Shown here piece by piece: positions 35,849-45,229 of a stretch of 64,000 bases of DNA (positions within the stretch are counted from its first letter, which is position 1; each line of letters starts with the position of its first letter). The translations under genes were made by a program, and so were the position numbers. Below the pieces are notes generated by a model. It was not told where the DNA came from. It was given only the letters and a program-made list of their open reading frames with translations, and did not search any database. The DNA is from Akkermansia massiliensis (lineage in GTDB: Bacteria > Verrucomicrobiota > Verrucomicrobiia > Verrucomicrobiales > Akkermansiaceae): the NCBI RefSeq assembly GCF_018847375.1, contig NZ_CP072036.1:2976001-3040000 (forward strand). The letters are read 5' to 3'.

Positions 35849-38782
35849 TTATCTATCTTCCATGATCCATGCGTTCAGATCGATATATTCCGGTGGGGCG
35901 GATTTTCCTTTCAAGTCGTCAAAACAGCAATCCGCCATGCGCTTGAATATTTCCGGATATTGCTGAATGAAGTTTTTTGCACCCTTGCATTCATCTTTTT
36001 CCCCCCAACCGCAGGGGGGCGAGAAATTGTAAATGATCTGGAGAGAATCAAGGAGATTCCGGAGATTGTTTTCCACTTGTTCCGGGTTACTGTTGCTTAC
36101 ATGGAAAGCGTACGCGCAAGTATCGATTCCTTGCGCCCGGTTTTCCTTAAGCAGCAACGACGGATTGACCCGGAGACGTTTTTCTTGAGGACAGTTTTCC
36201 TCTGTATGCCGGCTTTCCGGGCCGACATTCCACGGCATTCCGAGAATTCCGGTCCGGACGGAAGGATAGCGTTTTTTAATGCATGAAGCGAGAAGAAGGC
36301 AGGCAACGGCTTCTTCCGCCCTCCCTGCCAGGAGAATGCGCTTCGCATGCGGGGTGGCGGCGAGAAATTCAAGGATATCCCGTTTCATGTTGTCCAAATG
36401 GTCTTCCAGGTTCCAGGAAGAATAACGGATACGAATGACGGGACGCCCCGTTGAATGCAGCCACGGTTTTTCCGGGGCGCCGCAGAGAGCAATGACATAT
36501 TCATCCGCAATAGAAGAGTCCGGCGCCATGAATGAATAGGAAGAGAACCAGTAATTACCGTCTTCTCTGCGAAGAAAGGTTTCCTTTCCCCAGTAATCCC
36601 AGCCTATGACGAGTTTTTTGTCCGAGTATTCAAGGATTTCGCCTCCATCGTTGCAATTTAAACGCTTTCCCCTGTTTCCCGTGATGCACAAGCCATCCGT
36701 CCAATCCTGCTGGCGCAAATGAATAAGGGAGGAGGCATGGGGAGGAGATTGAAGGAAGGCGGCTTCTTCCTTCTTCCGTAAACGGTAGGCGCCTTCTTCC
36801 ATTTTCGTAAAGGTTTCCACGCCCCATTTATCCCATTTCAATGTGATTTCCACTCCGGTCAGAGACAGCACGTCGGCTTCATCCCGAGGGCCGTCCAGGC
36901 GAATGGCCCGTCCATTGCTGATTTTCATGCATCCTTTCCAGTCAGAATGGATGATGTCCACGAGGTGTTCATCATTCCCGGCATCTGTAGAAGCACCGTT
37001 CTGCATTTTCCGGAATTCCTCGGAAACAGTACCTCCCCGCATGATGGAAGCATTGCTTTTTTGCATAATCAGATGGCTGTGAATTCCCCGCTTTTTCAGA
37101 TAGGGAGCTATGTCAGCACACCCGTGTTCCAGCATGACGGTCTGGAATAGCTGGTCTTCCGCAAAGCCAAATTGATAGAATCCCGTTTGCCTTAAACAAC
37201 GGTACATGGCTTCCTTCATAGCCGCGCGGTCGGTTTCCCAAGCCAGCAGATCCTCCATGACCCGCCGTGACATGATTTGAGCCGGCCCCAGGGCCAGCAG
37301 GAAGGACTTTTCCAGATAAGGGTATCCTTCATGCCGTTTCAGCCACAGGCCCTCCCCACGGTGGCAGCTTGAATAACCATCGGGCAACAAGGCATGAAAA
37401 TCGGCAACATGCCGGAAGTAGTCCGGGTCATAGAAGTCATCATCGTCAATCTTGGCAAAAAGGTCATAGGATGAAATATCCAGGCCACGGACGGTATCCA
37501 TAAAGTTGGTAAGCTGGTTTCTGTTAGGGCAGAGGCGCAGCGTCACTCTTCCGGCATCGATGAACGGCTGCACATGGGGAAGCAGAATCCTGCGGGCCGT
37601 TTCAGCCGAAACTCCCTTAACTGCTGCAAATACATGCAGATGTGGATAGCTCTGGTTCATCATGCAGAGAATCTGGCGAAGGAGGTCTTCCACCCGCTTG
37701 TATGATGCAATGCATGCCGCCATATTGAATGGCCGTCCAAGTGGCCGTTTCTGAGAAGGAGAAACTGTTTCCGAAACCGTCCATGGTTTCCCATCGTCAT
37801 ACCGCGGCATAAAAACTCCCCCGTGAAGCAACGGTTCGTCCTTTCCCTCCATGGAGGCAGGCTGCCGCCCGGCATTTCCCTCCCTGAAAATTTTCTTGAA
37901 AAACAAGGCTGCTTCATCCAGCAGGCCATCCACGCCGATCTGTCCCTCGTCAAACAAGGGGCCCTTGAAGTAGGAGAGGTATTCGTCAACATTCCTGTCC
38001 AGGTGCTCCACATACCGGACCAGTTCCGCATGATTGCGAAAATCACGAGCATTGATGAACCGCCCGGGGTTGAATTCGCGGCAGGCATCCGGTGCTCCCC
38101 AGTAGACGGGCAGGCTTCCGGCAGCAAAAGCATCCGTCAGTTTTTGCGTTATGTAACCGGGGGAAGCATAGTTTTCAAACGCTATGGTGAATTTGTACCG
38201 GGAGCAGAATTCGACTTTGTCTTTAACGATCATGCCCGTGTTGTTCAGAAGCTGGCCGGAACTGTCTACGTATTTGTATTGGGAAAGAGTTTCCAAAAAA
38301 CGGATGGCCTCCCGGAATTCTCCCCCGGAATAGACGAAATTACAGAATTTTTCATGCCGGTTGAGAATATCCCCTGGAACGGAGGAGTATTGTTCAATGT
38401 GACCCGTCCTGCGGATATAGTCGGCGTTTAACCACGCAGGAAAACGAAAATGACGGTCCCCGGAAAGCGTTCCATCTCTCAGGCTTGTCAGGGAATAGCA
38501 TCCTTCCTTCCAGCGCGGCAAAACAGGTTCTTCCGTATAAAACAGACGAGGACCTTTAAAGGAACGTGCGGCATTTCCAAAGATTGAATAAATCAGCAAG
38601 TCGGCACGGGCCAGGTCATCCACAAAAACAGCGCCCAAACGTTCTTTCAAGATCAGGCCCAGAATGTGGTTTTGCGGTTTGAACCCGGATTCAAAGTCGG
38701 TAAAAGCTATGCAAACGGGAGAGTCCATCCGAGTGACGTGAGATAAGAGTTTTTCCGAGAAAACATGCGATTTCCTGTCCAA
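35849..38782 (-). CDS. Chimeric glycosyltransferase: GT10 fucosyltransferase + GT2 + two KWDxWG modules + C-terminal domain
   Basis: The product has 977 residues. Residues ~20-300 are a GT10 alpha-1,3/4-fucosyltransferase: FAFENY-type core (FTIAFENYASPGYITQKL, then AGSLPVYWGAPD) and an earlier FYTEEPVLPRW. Residues ~350-600 are a GT2-type glycosyltransferase: MAACIASYKRVEDLLRQILC and KIDDDDFYDPDYF (DDD metal site). Residues ~612-680 and ~690-755 are two copies of an unassigned module centred on LKWDKWGVETF and IGWDYWGKETF. The last ~200 residues (from ~785, RPVIRIRYSSWN) resemble the C-terminus of the 1,075-residue protein in this cluster. GT10 uses GDP-fucose. Last gene of the minus-strand run; its start is 16 bp after the preceding stop. 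A second ATG at 38728 is possible. Confidence 0.85.
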   Translation of the reverse strand: MDRKSHVFSEKLLSHVTRMDSPVCIAFTDFESGFKPQNHILGLILKERLGAVFVDDLARADLLIYSIFGNAARSFKGPRLFYTEEPVLPRWKEGCYSLTSLRDGTLSGDRHFRFPAWLNADYIRRTGHIEQYSSVPGDILNRHEKFCNFVYSGGEFREAIRFLETLSQYKYVDSSGQLLNNTGMIVKDKVEFCSRYKFTIAFENYASPGYITQKLTDAFAAGSLPVYWGAPDACREFNPGRFINARDFRNHAELVRYVEHLDRNVDEYLSYFKGPLFDEGQIGVDGLLDEAALFFKKIFREGNAGRQPASMEGKDEPLLHGGVFMPRYDDGKPWTVSETVSPSQKRPLGRPFNMAACIASYKRVEDLLRQILCMMNQSYPHLHVFAAVKGVSAETARRILLPHVQPFIDAGRVTLRLCPNRNQLTNFMDTVRGLDISSYDLFAKIDDDDFYDPDYFRHVADFHALLPDGYSSCHRGEGLWLKRHEGYPYLEKSFLLALGPAQIMSRRVMEDLLAWETDRAAMKEAMYRCLRQTGFYQFGFAEDQLFQTVMLEHGCADIAPYLKKRGIHSHLIMQKSNASIMRGGTVSEEFRKMQNGASTDAGNDEHLVDIIHSDWKGCMKISNGRAIRLDGPRDEADVLSLTGVEITLKWDKWGVETFTKMEEGAYRLRKKEEAAFLQSPPHASSLIHLRQQDWTDGLCITGNRGKRLNCNDGGEILEYSDKKLVIGWDYWGKETFLRREDGNYWFSSYSFMAPDSSIADEYVIALCGAPEKPWLHSTGRPVIRIRYSSWNLEDHLDNMKRDILEFLAATPHAKRILLAGRAEEAVACLLLASCIKKRYPSVRTGILGMPWNVGPESRHTEENCPQEKRLRVNPSLLLKENRAQGIDTCAYAFHVSNSNPEQVENNLRNLLDSLQIIYNFSPPCGWGEKDECKGAKNFIQQYPEIFKRMADCCFDDLKGKSAPPEYIDLNAWIMEDR

Positions 38783-38798
38783 CCGGCATCAAACGGAA

Positions 38799-39566
38799 CT
38801 AGTCCAGGCGGAGATGCGCATACGGGCTTTTTGCCTCCTGCAATAACGGCAGAATACGAGAGAGAAAGCACTCCTGCAGAGCCGGCTTTTGGGAAAGAGG
38901 GATGACTTCATCGTCATGAAATTCCCGGATGACATTTTTGTATTTAGCCGTTTTCATGAAGTGCATCCAGCAGGCATCAGGATAAGGGGTCACCTGCGGA
39001 TGAGCGGTTATATCCACTTCGTAAGGCGCCGCAATTCCAAAGCGGGGCAAGTTGTTCATGCCGCAGATGAGGGAGTCGCCACCGCCATTTACAGGCCGAG
39101 GACCATAAATCATCAATCTTTGCTGATGAACCAGGGTATTGTGCCCCCGGATGGAGACGCAATCCTCCGGACCGGATATCATTTGAAAGGCCGCTTCCAG
39201 TTCCCGGGTAAAATAAATTTGGTCAGCGTCTATTTTAGAAACGCAAAACAGCTGCCCTTCATAAAGACGGCGAATGAATTCCATGCCGAAATTCAAGTAG
39301 GTGTCAATTCTGTTTTCCCGGGGAAGGCTCCTCAAGTCATCCACGGAATGAGGAGGAACGACATGATGCGGATAATGAAGAAAGCTGACCCGGCATTGAC
39401 AAGCGTGGCAAAGGTGATGTTCCCATTCCTTGACCAGGTCAATGCTGCGGTCATCCATATCCGCCCAGAGCACCACAACGTGGTCCAGAACGGGAGCTAC
39501 GCTCAACAAACATGGGATAACTGCGTTTTCTTCATTGAGAATACGGAGAAAACCTATCCGTTTCAT
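38799..39566 (-). CDS. GT2-like glycosyltransferase
   Basis: The product has 255 residues from the ATG at 39566 (MKRIGFLRILNEENAV), chosen because homology-like sequence begins there; 39605 is an alternative start. The opening strand-helix with 'R..NEE' and the HVVVLWADMDDRSID and FCVSKIDADQIYFTRE segments resemble family A enzymes in which D-x-D binds the metal-nucleotide-sugar (here DAD). The remaining ~120 residues are His- and Trp-containing acceptor region. It lies inside the glycosyltransferase cluster, ending 16 bp before the next gene. The sugar is unknown. Confidence 0.7.
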   Translation of the reverse strand: MKRIGFLRILNEENAVIPCLLSVAPVLDHVVVLWADMDDRSIDLVKEWEHHLCHACQCRVSFLHYPHHVVPPHSVDDLRSLPRENRIDTYLNFGMEFIRRLYEGQLFCVSKIDADQIYFTRELEAAFQMISGPEDCVSIRGHNTLVHQQRLMIYGPRPVNGGGDSLICGMNNLPRFGIAAPYEVDITAHPQVTPYPDACWMHFMKTAKYKNVIREFHDDEVIPLSQKPALQECFLSRILPLLQEAKSPYAHLRLD

Positions 39567-39650
39567 GTTTTCGGCCAATTTTGTTTTTTGTGATTGGCAT
39601 TCCATTTTTTGATTAGGGATTTTTCATTATTGAGGGATTTTGCGAAACGC

Positions 39651-42600
39651 CTAGGCGGATATACGCAGATTTCTCACCTCCCCATGGTTCCCGCTTTCCG
39701 TTTCCATCATCCGGAACATTTCTTCAATCCAGGATTGAACCAATGCCGGCTTTTCCTTTACCAGATGTACGATTTTTCCGTGAACAACAGTATGATGTTC
39801 CTTGCTGCCAGCCTGATAGGCATATGTTTTCAGAAGGTAAGGAGCCAATCTGTTCGTCGCTTCTTCATCAAGAGTCCAATGTTGACTGGTACTGTAAAAA
39901 GCAAACAAACAAAGTCCGGAGGATTCCGGCTGCTGAAGCAGTTTGAGTGGATCTCCATAACGCTCCAAAAGATTTTTAAACGGTCTTTTTTTCCTTATCT
40001 GTTCATGAGATGGGGAAACTTTTATTCCCCGGTATACAGGAGACTGTCCACTTAAATCCACCGGCCATGGGCATCCCCACACGCCAATATGAAGATGCGG
40101 GAAATCCTTTTTCAATCGCTGCGCCAGAATAAGGGCTGCAAACGCATCCTTGCAAATCCCCATCAGCAGGACGGATTGAAGCCGGGGCATCTTTCGTATT
40201 CCTTTTTCAACATCACGATACATGCGTTCCAGCAGCAGCAACCCCTCCCATTGATGATACCTCATGCCGATAAAAGGACGGCTGGAATGCCGGAACACGG
40301 AGTTATAGCCGTCATACGGGTTGATGAGCAATTCCCGCGCGTATTTGTTCACTTCATTGATGGTAGAAGAATAATGATAGTCAAGGTACTGATATTTACC
40401 CTCTTCCATCCTCAGAAATTCTTCAGTCCCCCAGTTATCCCATTTAAGAACGAGTTTGTTTTCATCATGTTGAAGTATGGTTGCGTGGTCATTGCGGTGA
40501 AGCCGGCGTCCCCGTTTTTCATTCATCTGAAATTGGTCTGTCCACTGAGGATGGCTGATGAGAATGGTGTCCACAGGAAGCAAGTCCGGTGCGGGAACAT
40601 TCCCCTGGGAAGAAACCGGCGGCGCCGGGGCGGAGTAATGAAATTCACCGGCGGCATCTTCCAGAATGGGAATGACTCTTCCGCTGTCAATGAGGGACTG
40701 CATGTAGGCATTTTCCGTTGGCGCATGATGCTTTGAAGAACCCGCAGCCCTCAGGTTCATATCCGTATCTCCCAAATAGTAAAGCTGGGCTTCAGGGAAT
40801 AAATAGTCCGCCAGACAAAGCGCCTTGCTCAACGTGGTAAAATTGCCCGTGCTGCGGTGAACTTCCCCCGGCATGAATTTCCAGTTTTCCAGCCCTTCCC
40901 TACAAGCAAATTCATTGGAATAGCCCAATTCTTCATTGTTGAAGTAAATTTCCGGGACTCCGCGTAAAATTTCCATATGCCTTTCCTCAGGGGAAAAAGC
41001 CAGGTATCCGGCGAAGCAGGAAACAAGAACAATATCCGTCCTTTTTCCCGCCAGACCGGAATTCAAGTTATCCATTTTGCTGATTCTCATTACTTTGTCG
41101 CAAGAGTCGACAAAAGAGGAATAGTTGCGTTTCAAATCACGTTTATTTGAGACGATGCAAATGCGTTTTTTATGCCCTTCTGAAGCCAGAAAACATTGCC
41201 AGTCTTTAAATTCACCTAACCGTGACAAGGCTTTCCACTCTTCTTCCGTATCAATTTGCAGACAACAGGGAAAATCATTCGGGTAAGGGCAGGAGCCGTC
41301 ATCAAACATCGTACCCGATTCCAGAAATTTTTTCCGGGTAACAACATTAATATTTCCGTCAAAAAAATAGAAAAATTTCTTGGCGTCCTGTTCCCGATGC
41401 GCCAGATGGAAATGTCCCTCCATGTGACCAATCATTTTGGTTTTGCGGGCCGTGTAGGCGGATTGAATTTTCCCTTTTTCCATGTCTTCCGCCATTTGGC
41501 GCAACAGGCCCCGACGACGGAAGGGAGAAGTCGGCTGAAGTACGGCGAATATGTCACAGGAGAAACGGGTCAATACCTGGCGTACGCAATTTTCCATTCG
41601 GCGGTCGTCCACCGTCTCCCGGAAGCACCGGATGCCTTCCCGACGGCAGCGTTCCAGAACTTCTTCACTGTCCGTACTGACAACCGGAACAAATCCTTCC
41701 TGGAGGGCATAGGAAACGGAATACAGGAACAGGGGCCTTCCATTCAACAAGCGCCTGTTTTTATCCGGACAGCGCTCCGAATGTTTTTTAGCCGGAATAA
41801 TGGCCAGCTTGCGGATGAATTGGGAAGCCGTGTCCTTCCCTTCCGGACAGAACACGGGAAACGGAGTTGCCGCCAGCGATTGGGGCAGCAGAAGTTCCGC
41901 CTTTCCCGTCCATTGTTTTCCGTCATCATGACGGGACATGACGGGATAGCCGTGATGCAGACGGCAAGCCTCCGTACGCGGCCTGCCAGTCCGGCATATA
42001 TTCCCGCTGCATGAAATCATGGAAAAGAATTCTGCCAGACGGTTCATATATTCTCCGATGTCCGGCTGGCCCGGTACAAAAACGGGACCGTCCATATAAC
42101 TGAGGTAAAGGTCTTCATCCTGATCAAGACGAATCACATATTCAGCCAGGGCCTCCGGGGTGGAAAAGTCCGCGGCATTGACGAACCGGGATGGATTGGC
42201 CTCCATCCCTGCATCGGGGGCTCCCCAATAAATGGGAAGGGAAAGAGCGGCAAGAGAATCAAACAGTTTTTCAGTCACGTAACCAGCAGCCGGATAGTTT
42301 TCAAAGGCAATCGTGAATTTGCAGGAGGAGCAGAAAGCTATTTTATCCCGAACGCAGGAGCCCATGTTGTTCATGACCATCCCGCCGCAATCTACATGCT
42401 TGTACCGGGAAAGCAGGCGCAGGAAATGAATTCTTTCCGGAGCATTCCCATTGGAATACACAAAGCTGCAAAATCGGGTATGCCTGGACAGAAGGGATTT
42501 TCTGTCTTTGGAGTATTGTTCTATTTTTCCCGTTCTTCTGACAGGGCCATTGTTCATCCAGCAGGGCATCCTCAAATGACATTCGGGATAAGGAATATCT

Positions 42601-42878
42601 CCCTTCATGAATGAAATGGCATAATCGCACTCATCCCAACGCGGTTTGACGGATTCCCCCGTATAAAAAACTCGAATCCCCTTAAAGTTCTGATGTTTTT
42701 CTCCAAAAACGGAGTAGATTAAAAAATCCGCCTGATCCTGGTCATCCACAACGGTCATGCCCAGTCTTTCCGTCAAAACCGCGGACAGAATATTATCATG
42801 TGGATCAAATCCCGGCCAGAAGTCCGCAAAAGCGGCACGTTTGACCTGCCGGGAATTTATATCTGTTGCCTCAACCAT
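39651..42878 (-). CDS. Chimera: GT10 fucosyltransferase + CMP-sialate-synthetase-like + sialyltransferase-like + KWDxWG module + C-terminal domain
   Basis: The product has 1,075 residues. Residues ~15-290 are a second GT10 fucosyltransferase (FTIAFENYPAAGYVTEKL, then SLPIYWGAPD). Residues ~358-565 resemble acylneuraminate cytidylyltransferase (NeuA): IIPAKKHSERCPDKNRRLL, FVPVVSTDSEEVLERCR, LQPTSPFRR and CLQIDTEEEWK. Residues ~568-745 start RICIVSNKRDLKRNYSSFVD and hold DKVMRISKM, GKRTDIVLV, TGNFTTLSKALCL and YYLGDTDMN, reminiscent of GT29/GT42-type sialyltransferases. Residues ~775-830 are the KWDxWG module (VLKWDNWGTEEF). Residues ~875-1075 are the C-terminal domain shared with the 977-residue protein. 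A GGAGG site precedes the start, which overlaps the upstream gene by 22 bp. The sialate assignments are by eye and less certain than GT10. Confidence 0.8.
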   Translation of the reverse strand: MVEATDINSRQVKRAAFADFWPGFDPHDNILSAVLTERLGMTVVDDQDQADFLIYSVFGEKHQNFKGIRVFYTGESVKPRWDECDYAISFMKGDIPYPECHLRMPCWMNNGPVRRTGKIEQYSKDRKSLLSRHTRFCSFVYSNGNAPERIHFLRLLSRYKHVDCGGMVMNNMGSCVRDKIAFCSSCKFTIAFENYPAAGYVTEKLFDSLAALSLPIYWGAPDAGMEANPSRFVNAADFSTPEALAEYVIRLDQDEDLYLSYMDGPVFVPGQPDIGEYMNRLAEFFSMISCSGNICRTGRPRTEACRLHHGYPVMSRHDDGKQWTGKAELLLPQSLAATPFPVFCPEGKDTASQFIRKLAIIPAKKHSERCPDKNRRLLNGRPLFLYSVSYALQEGFVPVVSTDSEEVLERCRREGIRCFRETVDDRRMENCVRQVLTRFSCDIFAVLQPTSPFRRRGLLRQMAEDMEKGKIQSAYTARKTKMIGHMEGHFHLAHREQDAKKFFYFFDGNINVVTRKKFLESGTMFDDGSCPYPNDFPCCLQIDTEEEWKALSRLGEFKDWQCFLASEGHKKRICIVSNKRDLKRNYSSFVDSCDKVMRISKMDNLNSGLAGKRTDIVLVSCFAGYLAFSPEERHMEILRGVPEIYFNNEELGYSNEFACREGLENWKFMPGEVHRSTGNFTTLSKALCLADYLFPEAQLYYLGDTDMNLRAAGSSKHHAPTENAYMQSLIDSGRVIPILEDAAGEFHYSAPAPPVSSQGNVPAPDLLPVDTILISHPQWTDQFQMNEKRGRRLHRNDHATILQHDENKLVLKWDNWGTEEFLRMEEGKYQYLDYHYSSTINEVNKYARELLINPYDGYNSVFRHSSRPFIGMRYHQWEGLLLLERMYRDVEKGIRKMPRLQSVLLMGICKDAFAALILAQRLKKDFPHLHIGVWGCPWPVDLSGQSPVYRGIKVSPSHEQIRKKRPFKNLLERYGDPLKLLQQPESSGLCLFAFYSTSQHWTLDEEATNRLAPYLLKTYAYQAGSKEHHTVVHGKIVHLVKEKPALVQSWIEEMFRMMETESGNHGEVRNLRISA

Positions 42879-45217
42879 GCGTGACCTCCGTGTTTTTGAA
42901 GAGATTTATCCTTTACGATCATTTTTACTTTCGGTTTGATCGCCATGAGATTTTTTTGATTAAAGTCCAATGTTTCAGGGAATAAATATTCAGGAGATAA
43001 AACAAGGGGATGCCGGCCAATCACATATTTATTGAGGTGGCTTTCATCGTGCCAAACGGCAATGACACCGTCCTCAAGATCCCGCCTGACGGCATCCGCC
43101 AACTCCCGGCACATGCGGAGATAGTCTTCAGCCCTTCCCCCGTTAAAGCCTCCGGCGACATAATATTCTCCTTCGGAATGGAGCACCCGCGCCCGGGACA
43201 TTCCATTTTTTTCGTAGGGGTAAGTGGAACGGGGGCGTTGGTAGTACCCCGGATGAAGCGTCACCATGAGACCCTGCCGGTTCATCGGGAAAATTTCCTG
43301 ACCGACAGGCCCTACGGGAAGCAAAGTTCCATTCATGAAATAAATGTAGTCATATTGCTGCAATTCCTCCCGAACGGTTAAAAAAGTCTCAAACCTTCTC
43401 AAGGTTTCCATGGGCCACGGATAAAACGGCTTGCGGACAAGAGTCACGTCATCGCCGGTTTCCACTTCCGGATGATCCGTGAACAGAAAATAATGCACAT
43501 CATGCCCTGTCAGGAAATATTGTTTGGAGGCCGCATAAAACTCCTCCCAGAACGTCATATAACGCCCCGTGGCTATAAACAGGACAGCCACTTTTTTCCG
43601 GGGAGAAAAAGGTTCCTCCTGTCTGCCGCCGCTCGACAAATAGAAGGTTCCATCCTCCATCTTTTTAAACGCCTCCACGCCCCAGCAATCCCACTTGAGA
43701 GTTATTTTCTCATCAGTGACGGAGAGGACGTCCGCTTCGTCGTCCCGTTCAAAACGGCGCGCCCTGTTCCCAAAGACACGGACAATATCATGCCATTGCG
43801 GATGATGCACTTCCATGAGACGCTCCTCATTAACCTGATTCGTAGAAATGTTCCAGTTTCTGCCCCGGAAATCTCCCGGAACCAGCCCTCCGCGCATCAC
43901 GGAAGCATTGCCGGTCTGAATCGCCAGATGCATTGGCAGGGCCATTTCCTGTACATACCGGGTGCGGTTGCTGCTTCCGGTATCCAGCATCATCATGTGC
44001 ATGAAGTTGTCTTCCGTAAATCCATACCCGGCATGACGGAGCCTGGGCGAGATCTGGGATATCATGTGAGGATTGGTCTCACAAATTATTAATTTTTCCA
44101 GCACATCCCGGCTCAATACCAAGGTGGGGCCAAAGCAGCCGAAAAATCCGTTTCCGGAGAAGGGATACCCTCCACGCACGCTTAGATATTCGCCCGGCCC
44201 GCAATAAAAGCTGCTGAATTCCGGCGGAAGATGCAGATGGAATTTATTGACTGACTTGAAATAATCCCTTCCGTACAAATCATCGTCGTCAATTTTGGCG
44301 AAAAGATCGTAATCGGAAACGTTCAAATCCCTTATCGTGTCCAAGAAATTGGATAGCTGGTTCTTGTTGGGGAAAAGCCGCATCGTCAAACGGCCTTCGT
44401 GAATAAAATGTTCAAAGAGAGGGAGCACTGTTCTGCGGTACGTGCCTTCCGGTATCCCCTTGACAGCTGCGAACACATGAAGATTCGGATAGCTCTGATC
44501 CATCATGCACCAAATCTGCCTCTGCAAATCCGTCAGACGCTTATAGGATGAGAGACAAACAGCAATTTTGCAATCGGGTCTCTGCTTAGTCCGTTCGTGC
44601 TGGTAAAACAGATTGTGGCGGGCCACACGGATTTTGAGGTCTCCATGGCTGTTGGCAGCCTCCAGGGCAATATCAGTCGGCAACCGGTAATCGGCAAAAA
44701 CCCGGGCCACCCTGGGGCGTCGGGCAGCAGGGATGACGAGAGCATGCGTTCCCCATACGTAGGAGGTATTGGCATCCGTCTTTCCCGTTTTGAAATCTTC
44801 AAACAAGATTTCATCAGATTCCCCCGGAGCCCCTTGCGGAGACCATACTGCATGATGGAACAGCCGGAAAATATCCGTCTCCGGATGCTCCTTCATTTCC
44901 TTCCTGAGAGCCGTTTCCAAGCGGGAAGAAGCCACCATCGGCACGGCATCGCTTTCTCCGAAAATAATCAGGTCACTCCCAGCATAATTTCTGTCCTCCA
45001 GCAGACGTATGAAAGATGCCCTCAGAGAACGGACGTGCGAACGTTCCGCAGACGCCGGGGACCGTCCCAGGTAGGATGCACTTTCCTCTTCCCGCGCATC
45101 CCTGAGGGGGGAAAGATCCGCGGTAGAGGGATAGAGCTCCAGCTCATAACCCATCCGGTGCAATTCCGAAGCTCCCTCCGACTTTTCCCCAGAAGACACA
45201 ATCAAAACACATTTCAT
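42857..45217 (-). CDS. Chimera: GT2 + KWDxWG module + GT6 (ABO-type) glycosyltransferase
   Basis: The product has 786 residues. Residues 1-~205 contain DLIIFGESDAVP and YVWGTHALVIPAARRP, like the LPS GT25-type fold. Residues ~215-460 are a GT2 domain (IAVCLSSYKRLTDLQRQIWC and AKIDDDDLYGRDYF), clearly paralogous to that of the 977-residue protein. Residues ~470-525 hold the module (LKWDCWGVEAFKKMEDG). Residues ~535-760 are GT6, the family of the human ABO transferases: FIATGRYMTFWEEFYAASKQ, HYFLFTDH, HPGYYQRP, GGFNGGRAEDYLRMC, AVWHDESHLNKYV and LSPEYLFPE. The metal motif position reads FMNGTLL; mammalian enzymes have DxD and known bacterial GT6 have NxN. GT6 adds Gal or GalNAc in alpha-1,3 linkage, typically next to fucose. 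Confidence 0.87.
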   Translation of the reverse strand: MKCVLIVSSGEKSEGASELHRMGYELELYPSTADLSPLRDAREEESASYLGRSPASAERSHVRSLRASFIRLLEDRNYAGSDLIIFGESDAVPMVASSRLETALRKEMKEHPETDIFRLFHHAVWSPQGAPGESDEILFEDFKTGKTDANTSYVWGTHALVIPAARRPRVARVFADYRLPTDIALEAANSHGDLKIRVARHNLFYQHERTKQRPDCKIAVCLSSYKRLTDLQRQIWCMMDQSYPNLHVFAAVKGIPEGTYRRTVLPLFEHFIHEGRLTMRLFPNKNQLSNFLDTIRDLNVSDYDLFAKIDDDDLYGRDYFKSVNKFHLHLPPEFSSFYCGPGEYLSVRGGYPFSGNGFFGCFGPTLVLSRDVLEKLIICETNPHMISQISPRLRHAGYGFTEDNFMHMMMLDTGSSNRTRYVQEMALPMHLAIQTGNASVMRGGLVPGDFRGRNWNISTNQVNEERLMEVHHPQWHDIVRVFGNRARRFERDDEADVLSVTDEKITLKWDCWGVEAFKKMEDGTFYLSSGGRQEEPFSPRKKVAVLFIATGRYMTFWEEFYAASKQYFLTGHDVHYFLFTDHPEVETGDDVTLVRKPFYPWPMETLRRFETFLTVREELQQYDYIYFMNGTLLPVGPVGQEIFPMNRQGLMVTLHPGYYQRPRSTYPYEKNGMSRARVLHSEGEYYVAGGFNGGRAEDYLRMCRELADAVRRDLEDGVIAVWHDESHLNKYVIGRHPLVLSPEYLFPETLDFNQKNLMAIKPKVKMIVKDKSLQKHGGHAWLRQQI

Positions 45218-45229
45218 AAAATGTACCTG

